DNA from: Cylicocyclus nassatus
Lineage: Eukaryota; Nematoda; Chromadorea; Rhabditida; Strongylidae
Reading direction: 5' to 3'
Assembly (NCBI GenBank): GCA_958299035.1
Contig: CATQJL010000316.1
Location: forward strand, 19,507,676 to 19,571,675
Length of the DNA: 64,000 nt
Shown here: piece by piece, positions 1 to 12,000 of the stretch
How positions within the stretch are numbered: the stretch's first letter is position 1
Layout: the number at the start of each line of letters is the position of its first letter
Program-made: the position numbers and the translations under genes
The notes under the pieces: model-generated
What the model saw: only the letters and a program-made list of their open reading frames with translations
What the model was told of the DNA's origin: nothing
Databases searched by the model: none

Positions 1-20
1 AGAATTTTCGAGCAATATAC

Positions 21-3000
21 CTGGATAACCCCAGAATAGGCTGGCTGGATACTAGAAGGATAGCTGCATGCATAGCTCTTCAACGTTCCATCTCTGTCGG
101 TGAAGAAGTAGTGAAGGTGGTCAGCATCGTAAAGGAGGTCGACTGCCTAAAAAAGGGAAATAAAAGCATTTCAAGTCCTGAAAACGAACATTTTAGAATA
201 AAATATAAAAAAATTTTTTGTTTTTCATAGAAACTGAGAGGTTAAAATCCAGACTCAACAGTGGTAGTGAAAAAAAAACAATAAAAGGGGAAAGTCAGAA
301 CAAAAAACGAAGTAACGATTAAACGATTATTCTGAAAGCTAAAAGAAGTTACCTTTCCAACTTCCTCCTTGAATTTTTCTACAGATTCAGGATGAGAGCT
401 GCAGAGTGTCTGAAATTTTTAAATTGAAGTAATCACCTTTCATAGGCTTGATATAAGTTAATAAAACACTTTCACAAGCTTAAAATAATTTAAGCCAAAG
501 AAACATGCCTTTGTCGGATTTGTAATTTTCAACAACTATATTCTTCGTAAAAATTCTGTGTAGACAAGTTGAAAACGTAACAAAACACACAACTATTTAA
601 TGAAAACTTTATTCTTCGAATAAACATGTATACAATAATAATTCATTTTGATTTGATCGTTTCGGCCACCCATTTGATTCCTTCCGATACGCCTTCATTA
701 GTCAAAGCTGAACATCCTTGAATCTGCCATACTCGGTCACGGATTTCCGTAAGTTTTAGTCGCTTGGAAATTTCGGACGCTGGAGCTGACGACACCAGAT
801 CTTGCTTGTTCGCAAAAATCAGCACGGGAACACGGCTGAAATATAAGATTCTATGGAATCTAAAGGATGAGAGTAGGGAAAATATAAAAGTTGGACTTCG
901 AAAATGCTAGTAACTGATGCTGACCAAATGGTAAGAAAGTCAAAAAGGCAAAAGTAGCATCATATGCGTGGTTTGAGAATATTCGGGATTTGCACCATTG
1001 CCATATTTTATGTATTGAAAAAATCAAAACCCACATTCATTCAAAATATAATCGAAACGAATTTCTTGGATTGAAAGTGATCGGGTATTTTTCGTGGGAT
1101 ACGGTAAGTTTACGATATGAGACCACTCAACCAACTCTTTAAGCTCGCAATAAATTTGGGCCATCTTATGAAAAATAAATGCGCGCCGTCAACCCGTTTG
1201 ATCAAAAAAAGTGTTCTGCCCCTCCCCCCCCCTATTAATTTTCCTGAGACACCACAGCTATCTTAGTTAATTTTTTAAGACACGATAGTAATATACCCGA
1301 AGGTTTGCTTCAACAAACTTTCCGACATTTTTCCTTCAAAAAAAATTGTGGTTGCCTTAAATGTAGTTTGCAAAGAAAAACAGAGATTACGTTGTCATAG
1401 TTGCAAATCTACAAGTCTAATCACCACTTCTAGGTCCAAATAGCATAAAAATCGAAAAAAGTGATCATCTTGAAGAAAAACTCCAACCAACCTCAATTTT
1501 TCTTCATCCAACAATTCCATGAGTTCCACACTTGTCTCATCAAATCTCCGTCGATCACTCGAATCAATCACATAGATCAGTGCATCAGTATTTTCAAAGT
1601 AATTGCTCCAGAATGGTCGAATTGATCGTTGGCCTCCGATATCCCAAACATTCAGTCGAATATCTCCATTTGTAACCACACTTTTCACATTGAAGCCTCG
1701 TGTCGGGGTCACATTAGTAATCTCTTCAGCCGATAACTGCTTCAGAATGCTCGTTTTTCCAGCGTTGTCGAGTCCAAGCAGTAGAATTCGTATTTCACGT
1801 CCATTATTTGATTTGAATGACTTGATAATGTCGAGTAGTCCCATGTTTGGGGAGTAGTTAGAATATTAGAATTGAAACGGATCGCAGAGGCTGGCGGGAG
1901 CGAAAGAAGCTGGTCTGGCACGATTCTCCATGGCAACCGCAGCAACACAGCGACAAATCTATTTCTATGAATTCTTCAGTGCTCGTTTGGACCACATTTT
2001 TATGAAAATTGCCTTAAGCATAAAATTGCCAAGTGCAGATATTCAACGAAAATTATTTCACACGAAACTACTCAAAGGAAGAAATCAGCACACATATGAG
2101 ATAACATAACAAAATGATATATACAGAGTAAAATCACATAAAAAGTAAAGAGAAAAGAGGATGGAAAGGAGAAAATTCTTTATAAAGTTACGCGAACGAC
2201 TTGTCTTCACTTGTAAAAAACTAGGTACATTTCATCTGATTAGAATAGTCTTGTAAAAAAAACTTTTTTCAGGAATTGCATATGGCTACCGCCACACCCC
2301 TTCCTCTAGAAATTTCGCGGCTATGAATCCATAAAAATTTTGAAAAGTATCCCAAAATATCCTCCCGGAAGCCTGGCAAACACCACACCTCCTTACTCGA
2401 GAAAATTGTTTTTGTCCCCCCCCCCCCCGCCGCCCTCCTCTCCCTTTCTACCCGCTGCATGGAAAATAAATCTCGGAGCAGCACCTGTACCAAGCTAGTA
2501 AGAGTTCAAACTTACGCCACAAGCTTGCCAATTTTAGTGATTATTGGCAAAAGTGTTACAAAGACCACGCCCCTTTTGGCAAATTCAACCCCTCTCGCAA
2601 ATCGCTCCAAGTGGTGCTCTAGTGATTCAGCTGAATCACCTAGCCAATCTGGAAATTCCATTGCCTTTGCCACCTTTATTAGGTTGGTGCAAAAGTAATG
2701 CGCGTTTTTCTAGCCCTTACTTCAAGACACTCCTATGAAACTTACCCAGCATACTTTGAAGAAGCTTCTTTCATGCTCTATTTAATGGTGGTTGAAAGAA
2801 GCTTCTAGCCTCAACCGTTAAAAATTTATAGAGCTTCATACAACAGCACTCGAAACCAGAATGTCATTGCACTTACTTTTTTGGCAAGAATTTGAGCGCG
2901 AGTAAACGCATTCTTTTGAAAATTTAACTACTGTATGCAGTAGAAATTTTCTACGTTGTGCACGCTTTGCTGTTTTCTCAGAAATTACTTAGACTGAGAT

Positions 3001-6000
3001 TTCGGTGCCCCAACATGAGTGATGGTTATGACCATTCTGTGGCCCATAGATTTTCTTTAAAGAGGGCAATCGCCAAAGTTTTGCTCATTCCTGTAAGCGT
3101 AAGGGTGGACCTCCTGTTGACAGTTTTTGCAGAATTGTGGAAGCTGTTCAGTACACAGAAAATCAAAAATCTCCATATTTTGGGATTTTGAGGGGTACGA
3201 AAAAATGTCGAAAAAGCGGACAATTTTCAATATTACTTTTTCGTTTTCGCAAGTCTTCTTTGTTTGAGCCCCTTTCAACTTCTTTTTGTACTACTGGCTT
3301 ACGGCTACAAGACAGTCATTTTTTCATTTATACCGAGTCTTGAAGGAGGTTATGATCAGTTAAAAACGAGGTTTCCGAAAAAAATTTTTTTTGCTTATCA
3401 ATTCATATTTTTTCACCGTTTTGCGATGTTAGCACAATTAATGTGCGCTGTATAGAGAGAGGTTTGGTGCTTCTAATGGACTTTGCCGCGCAGAAAAATA
3501 TGGATTTTTTAAAAAGTTATAGCACGTGATCCTTCGTAAGTCCTTTTTCTGTTTTTTTTTTCGTCTTAATGTTTGGCAAAAAAAGGGACCTGTGAATCAA
3601 GTTACCCTTGTTTTTGTGCTGCATGACCTTGAGTCAACATGGATCTATGATTTTTATGCAGAGCACTTGCACTGTTTGAATAACATAAACTTTTCTGGAA
3701 CTAGGAATTAGAAAATGTCTACCCCCCCCCCCCTACCTCATTGAGCCTGTTTTCAATTGTGGCACGAATTTTGCAGCTCTGTCTACTATTCTTCCCATCT
3801 CTTTTGCAATGGCCATAGTTCCGTTGTAAGAAACTCCTTTATTAGATCGAATGGGGTCACGGCACTATGAGCGGCGCTTCAAAGATTTTCATACAATTTC
3901 GCGAGGTCATTGCGCAGGTTTTTCTGCCATGACGTATGAACCCCATTAAAGTAAACGCTTTTTTACATTGCTAATCGGTCAAATTTTCATGGGGACATAG
4001 CGCATGATAGTACACATAGTTAGCATTGTCGTAGCAGAAGGCATTTTCAATTTGCATCAGTTTCACACCTTCGTTTGAACCAAGGTAATTTCCGCGCTCA
4101 AAAGCGAGTCCAATGACTAAAAAAATTATAGTTCTGTATGAGAGCATTCCCGATCAAGCAATTCATAAATCTGTCTTTACTGTACTTAGCTACAACTGCT
4201 ATAAAACTAAAACTAACGTAAACAGACATTCACGGCGAAATTGAAAACTGGAGCACAGCTATCTAATGGATGTGTGCAACTGCGGACCAGCTTTGTCTGT
4301 TTGTACATGAAAAAAGTAGAGATAAACTCGTGAATTTTTCACATTTTCTCTTTGGGATGGAAAGCGCGCTACAAAATTTTCCTCGCTTCTAATTGAGCAA
4401 TTCAGTCTCATGATTAAAGGGTTACTGCTTTCGAAGGAAACCTTGCGTCCTATAGAAAATTGTATACTATTGCAAATGCCATTCTCTTTTTTTCCAGGCC
4501 AGGAATTTTCCACACATCTGGCGTTATTTAACGCGTTTCGATAGAAGGAAGAAATTATCATGGAGACTATGGAAACGGAGGAGAATTTAGTGGTCTCCGA
4601 TTTGAACTCCGCCTTGGATATAAAAGCGTGTAAATTAACTATAAGAAAAAACTGCATTCCGCGGTTATTTTGTGGCAATATCTTATTTTCACCATCTGAA
4701 TTATAGTACTTCTTTCATTCCCTAAAAAAACCTCAAGCACTCAAAATTTTGAATACTCAATACTTTCAAAAAAGCTTTTACGAAGGGTCGCCATAAAGAC
4801 CGGTCTTGCAATTCCTCCACAGTAACATAGCGCATGGAAAAGTTTACAATAGCAAATTCGTGTACATTAAACTTACGCGACCTTAGAAAAGACGCAAAAA
4901 CTATTAGCCCGTATCCGCTCCATTCAAAAAAGTACGGAAATCTATCCCATTAAACCACGAACTACACTCTTAATCGCACTCCGCTCATTGCTTGCGATCC
5001 TTCCGCTCTCAAGGTGACACCCAGACATCATCATCATCGAATTGGGTTGGCTAGCTGTTAGTGGCGAACGATAGCTCTAGGATTCGTCTCGACGCTAAAC
5101 TGAATGGATGTCTGTTATCTACGCGTTTTTCTTATTCTATTCTTTCTAGACAACACTTCTAGCGATGAGGCTTGCGCGTTTGTGTGAGTTACTTTGCAGT
5201 TTTGATGATAGATGCTAGTCTTCATGGTCGTAACAATAGTCTGACCTTATTGTCACAATTAGTTTGAACAACAATTGTTGACGATGTGTTAGGAAGCCTG
5301 CCAAGAATATGCGCCCTTTTCCAGCCTAGTTCAAATAAACTTCAAATTCAAAATTGTCCTATGGTGATTTCTTTGAAAAACGTGTTTAAGAAAATCGAGG
5401 ACAGCTTAGTTAGTGCAGAGTCTGCTTTGAAAAAGATCAATTTGTGGCCATTCTCAAAACTGTTATAAGATGACCAAATTTTCTTATTCATATTTTCTGA
5501 ATGAATATATATTTTCTGAAATGAGTGTATTTTCCTCAAAATTTTTGAGGCAGGTTAATCTACTCGCTTATAAGGAAAATGATACTCGAATTCAAAGGAA
5601 ATAAATTTGGAAGAAATCAAGCACCGTTGTTTTCCGCCTAAGGAATTTCTTGAACTGCTACTCGGTTCTTAAGGGAACGAAATTCAAGGGCTCAAGATCC
5701 CGGACTTTTCGCTCGCAATTCGCTAATTTCCCATGTCAAGCATATGACCATACCAAAATTGGATATTTCTATATAACATCTATAGCCATACACTCCAATT
5801 GTTTGAATATTTTATGAAATTTCTCCAGTTACCTCTTCTGACTGCAACTCAATAAGAAATTTGTTGTTCAAACCACAGAAGTCTCGATATTATTTGTAGT
5901 AAAGGGGTTTTTCGTTCATGATTTGTACTGCATGTGAACTAGAATAATGTCACATGATAGCCCAAAAAAACTGCATGCGAAACGGATAATAAGCACTATC

Positions 6001-9000
6001 ACGGTCAAGGACAAAACGGAAGTTCCTATTTCGATAGCAAAAAGTTTGCGCAGTTAGCGGAATCTTAGCATCGACTCATATCACAACAATTAGAGCTAAA
6101 ATCGTGCGCAAAATGGCGATAGGAGCATAAAAAGTTCCATCCTTAAATTGGTGTCCTAACCTTCAGAAAGGTGCAGATATTTGCTGAAAAATTGCTGCTG
6201 TTTTCTTCCCCCCCCCCCCTCATCCTCTTCTCCCTTGAACCCTTCCACTTCCCTAAACCATAAACATTCTCAATAACGATTTCATGTACATTTCCAACCA
6301 GAACCGACCAAATGTCGAGCTGGTAACACAAAACGTCCTTCACATCCTTTTTTTCAGCAATGACGACTACTGCTTCCGCTTCGGCCAGATGTCATGCTAT
6401 CAGAAAATCTGCCAATGTGAGCTGGAGAATTGCACTGGTTTGAGCGAATGTATTCTTTCACCATGGTGCGATCCATCAGGAGAAACACTACTAACACATG
6501 AGGTTAGCCCTTATACGAGTCGTAAACTAAATCGCACGAATTGTCGCAGTAAGCAGTCCTTTAATTATGTTTATGATATCAATTGACATCGCCTTAGTGG
6601 TACTAAAAAGAGGTTTGTAACTGTCTGAAGCACTAACTCAGGCTAATGAAAATTTCAATTATTTTCATTCTTCTAAGCAAAATTAGTGTTGTTAGCTCTA
6701 GAATTTTTTGAAACCCTCTTTACGACTTTGTTTCTCAATTTTAAGCATTTCTACATTTTTATCCAACAAACTCCAAAAGAACCCTTCACTATTTTAGCTG
6801 CTTGTCAATGAAAACCTATGAGACTCTGAATGTCTGTTGTGCGAGAATTGCCACTCATGTCAGGTGCCAGCTAAGTGCCACCTAGGTGCTAAATAGGTGC
6901 CAATTGGGTGCCAATAAGTGTGAGGTAAATGCTATTGTTAGCCACTGACTTACAAGTCACAGACTAATCGAAGGTTCTCCACTCCTTTTAACGTGATTAG
7001 AGCTGTGGAAGAACATCTGCTATTCAAAGATTAAAGAGAATAGAAAGATTAGGGGTCTCACAGTTTTTATTCCTTTTTTTATATCTTTTTTGTGTGAAGG
7101 AAAGTATTATTGAAGAAAAATTCTAGGAGTACAATCATCTCCATCTGAAAGTCAAAAATATCTTGCATAAGTTTTTGTCCCAGCATCTTCAGCGAATCTT
7201 CAAAAATGCGCGATTATTTTCAGTAGATACTTCCAAAAAATTGCTTGATTATGATATGTTGAGAAAAAAAGATCATGCACTTTCTGATAATAGTTTAGCC
7301 AAAATGTTGTGTTCTGTCAAGATCCTGGGTGATGGAGAAAAATACTGAGATTTTGTAATTTTCAGTTACCATACGATTTTCTTGTACACAAGTCTGGTTT
7401 TACCTGTTCAATTACATCGAGGAAACGATTTACCCTACTGAAGCAAAGAAAGCACGAAAAAGGTCAGAAAAAAACTTTCCAAGAACTCGCCTTACTTGGC
7501 TACCTTACATGTAATGGCAAAAAATTAGTCTTTTAACATCATAGGCAGTGGCGTTCCGAGGGAGGCTTACATGAGTTATAAAAATGTGCAAGTGACGTAT
7601 TTATACGTGTAAATAATCAAAATAACTTTGAAAAATTTTTAAAAATTCAATTTAGCCTTTTAAAAATTTTCGGGGGCGACTCTTGACGAGCGACTCTTGC
7701 TCTGCTTGGAACCAGGGGCTCGATAACCTTCAATATGAAAACCTTTTACACCTCAAAACATATACTATCACACAGTGCAGTCGCTAGAACTGTTGTTTAT
7801 AGGAAATGAAATGTAAAAATGTACTTTGTGCGTTCTATGGAACACTCCAAAGATGGCGCAAAGCCTTGCACTTCCGATTGCTTCAATATCAATCAAAATA
7901 ATTTGAATCAATTTTACACATTTTGTACATGTATGGTCAATATTTCTCCTTCGCATCCAAGTGATTTCATCAGTGGTAGAAATTTTGTTTCACTCAATTT
8001 TCGGGATGATTTCTGTGTCATGGAAATGTGAACGGCGTGTAAAGAATGTTGTCCAACAAAGAATGTAAACATGCCGCGAATTCACGCTCAAAAATATTTT
8101 CTCACGTGTTCCCAAACGATAATGATCGACCTGTGGGGGGGGGGGGGGAGAGATGAGGATTCATTTTATGGTGCACAAGCACACGCAAAAGAGCAGCGCT
8201 CAGTTCTTCAAGAGCTGTGTCCAGGCAACACACCGCCAACACGCTCTCGATTTCAGAGAGCAGCACACAGTGTGTGATAACAGACTAAAAAGTTAAGTGG
8301 CAGTTTGTCGCCATCGTTCGTCGGTGTCGTCACCCCCCCCCCCCCCCCCTTCGCTCTACGAACACGAAACACACGTGCGAAGAGGGAAGACGCCGCAGTT
8401 CTGTGCTGTGCTCTGTTCTGTTCTGCCACACCCCGTTCCAATCGACACAGTCCGAAAATGTCCGTATTTAGTCGAATTCCACGAATTCGTTCAATTATTC
8501 GCTTTACATTGCCAAAATTTTTCGATTTGGACACTTACATATGGAATCGCTATTCATCAGCTGACGCAATTCTAGTGAATATTCAAAAAGCCGACGAGGA
8601 TGAGGAACATCCTTGGAGACGCGAACGACTTCGGCAACTCCTCGATAAGGGGCCATATAAGCCAAGGATTTATCTGGACCCCACTGATCGACAGCAGTAC
8701 CCGGACGAGTTTTTGCAGGACATCTCGGCCTGTAGCCATCCGTGCCTTCATGGATTTGTGCTCGACCTGACTGGCGATGAAAATCTCCATGACTACGAGG
8801 CAATCATAAATCGCGGCGAACTCGTCCAGAAACGCTACTGGGAAGTGCCGAAAACGATGACGTCAGAATTCAAGGACGTATCCCTGCTTGTGGATATAAG
8901 CAGTAAATCCATGTATGCGATTTATAAGTATAATTTCGTTGGCGCAAGAGGAGGTTGGAGCCATGTTGAGGAGTTAGTGAAGAAGGCAACTGCCGACAAT

Positions 9001-12000
9001 TTGCTCATGCTCGGATGGAGGAGCCGTCCTTTAAGGGACCATGATAAAATGATAAAGGAGATGAGCACATTAAAAGATTTGGGCTTTGTTGGTTATGTCC
9101 TACAAGATGCGGACCAAATCGAGCTCGCTAACAAAATCTTCACCTAATCCTTGGGAAAAGACCAGTTCTCGTCCCTACCTCCATATTCCCACTTATTTCC
9201 AGCATCCTTCACTTCTATTATTTTATTATTTTCACATCTGCTGGCCGCACAGCTGGACTAGACATTGCTAGTGTAAGCACATTATACTTTTTTATATTGG
9301 AGAATGTTCTTTGGTGCAAATGCATGTCATTTTTGTCATATTTTTTTTGCATGATCACTTTGAACAAACGTCAAGAAAAGCTTGACAGCAAATAAATATC
9401 GATCATTCGAAGGTGCTAGACGCATGTTTCTAACGGCCAAAGTATTCATCAAAACGAGTTTAGCAGATTACTCATCTATCGATCAAAAACTTTGACAAAG
9501 ATTCATGTATGTTAGATAGATGTGAAATAGATAGATGATACAAAAGGGACAGATTCCTGCGCTGATTTTATCGTAGAGAAAACCTGACTCATAAGTTGTT
9601 GATATGAATTTCAAAGTGTAACCTAGCGCTAGTCAAGTTTAATCACGTTCTCATATAGCGATCCCCAAGAAACTCAAATTCTGAAAAAAAAATGAGCAGG
9701 TGAATATAGTCCAAGAAAAATTAATTCACAATTTGCTCATCACCTAGGTTTACTTCAAGAAGGCGCCTAGACAAAGTTAACAGTGAGATTTAGATAATAT
9801 AGCTAGTAGATCATCCAAATGACGACCCAGGTCCTGCTGCAAAATACTGCTTTGAGGGTAGGATATTTGCTTCGTAAGCGGGACCGGCCATACTATTCCA
9901 GGAAGTGATTCCCGCAATTCCTGTGATTCTTGCAATTCCTGTGATAATATAGCCAGTGAATCCTCGAATTCCGATGTGCCGCACGAGTATACATTATTTT
10001 TTTCGCAATATACATTGTTGTGGGACCCACAGGAATAACAGGAATCACAGGAATTGAATTACAGTAATAGTATGGCCGGTCCCATCGAGAGGCGAGGCAG
10101 TCTACCACAGCTCTTTAAGTGGAGCGTCTACCCCACCCAGCTATTATTGGGTGGTTGGTGGTCGGTGCCGCTTGCAACAAAAGTTTAGAAACTTTGCGCC
10201 CAAAACCGACGCTCCGCCCCTAGTTTGCTACATGGCAGGAAGAAGGGCATTTTAGTTAGGGGGCGGGTTTAGTTTAACGACCAATCAAGTCCTGACACGA
10301 TATACTACCCTTTGATTCAACTGGCTTGGCGGCTGGAAGGTGCGGCCTTGTGACCTAATTAAGGCTAGATAGTGATCAGAAGGCACGCGTGCGACAGAGA
10401 CGCAGACTGCGTCGCGGGTGCGAGCGGCCTTAATCAACAGAGCCCGCCTCCTTCCAACCGCCAAGCCAATTGAATCAAATGTTACGCTTAAGGTGATGCA
10501 AGCTTGGGCGTGCATTATGCAAGCGCTTTTCAAATGGCGCACAGAGTATCGAAGCAAACTCAAACAAAAATCAAAGTGTATGATATACAGGGCTACAGGC
10601 TTTGAAGCCAAACGCAGCCGGTTAGGCGCGATTGCGTGCGGCAAGCGCTGTATTCTAACATACCGCGACGCGTGTGACTGCGCTGCGTCATCACGCGGAT
10701 CCAGCGCACCAAACAGGAATGGGTTCACGAGTAATGATGACAGTGAATGATTTAGGATTTTGCTCCTGGCAACTTCCAATGTGATAGACTAAAGACTGAT
10801 TGTCTAACCCGCCCAAATAGTAACGGATACTGCTACATTTACCGACAAAAATGTAACAAGGATGAAGATGTAGAAGCAAGACTCGAGAGTAGTGTAAGTC
10901 CCTGTTCTTTCTAGTGCTCAGAATTTTACGTCCTCTTTACAGCTGTACGGTGATCTATCTAAAAATTGCCCACGATGGAAGCGAAAATGCTCGGAAAGGG
11001 GTCCGGCGGATACTTCATGTATTCGATTTTCGGAAAAATGTGCTTGGCTCAACATGACTACAGAGAGTGATTACAAATATGACGGCTCATCGTCATCCGA
11101 AGAAAAAAGATATGATCTACGAGAAAAACAGGTGATTTGCCCTCTACTTTGTAGCTATCCGCCAACCAGAATAAATGCGAGAACTGGTCCCCATGATTTT
11201 CTTTAGAGTAACCTGATTCATTGATTTCTTTTTTTTGCACCATCAAATGTGTTCTGATCGTGTTACAGCATCGGGTTAATTAACATGCGAAAACTGTCTC
11301 CATATGCCTTATACACAAAAACTTGATTTTTTAGAATATATTCATGGCATTTGTACAGAAAAACTTCAGTATTATTGTGTTACACCCATTTTATTGACTT
11401 GGGTTAAAAGCGAAAACTGGTCCCCACAGTTGCTGCTCCAAAGAAACCCGATTTTTTTATTACTCGTTGCATTAGCATGAGAAAAGCGGTCGTGTAACCC
11501 AATTTTATGTGTTCACCTACAAGCGAGAACTGGTCCCCGAACAGCATTTTTCACTAAAATTCTTGAAAGTGTTATAGTATTGTTGTGCTTTCCAGAAAAT
11601 GGAGAAAATGTGCTCTAAATGGGAACGTAAATGTATCGAGAAATGGCCAAACCTCGATCATTATTCGTGTCGTATGCTCAATAAGAAATGTAGAACTCAT
11701 AATCCAATTATACAACCCATTACGGGGCTCAAACCGGATTATGCGTCGGAGGTGACAGAATCCGTTGCAGTTCAGGTTTGTTTTTGTTTTGCAAGACAAT
11801 CATTTTTTCTAGCAAATTTTTGAGGAAAAAAATTTTTTTAGGATCGCGAAAAACTCATGGGCCAATGTCAACGATGGAAAAAGACATGTGCACGAAAATA
11901 TCCGCGACATTCCTCATGTCGACAGTATCGAAGAAAATGCAAATTTGTAGATCTCTATCCTAAAGATTTTTCACCCATTCCTATAGCCGGAGGTTCTCGG

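Noticed and set aside
4259..4678. 139-codon minus-strand frame in the tps intron
   Set aside because: No recognised motif or splice-site context, and a competing plus frame at 4560 is also open.
8305..8457. Upstream in-frame ATG extending the intronless gene
   Set aside because: The added 51 residues are poly-Pro and Cys/Ala runs from the poly-C and CTGTT repeats; the downstream ATG has the better context.
10285..10779. 164- and 110-codon frames on opposite strands
   Set aside because: They lie across a palindromic MITE and mirror each other; typical of GC-rich repeat DNA.
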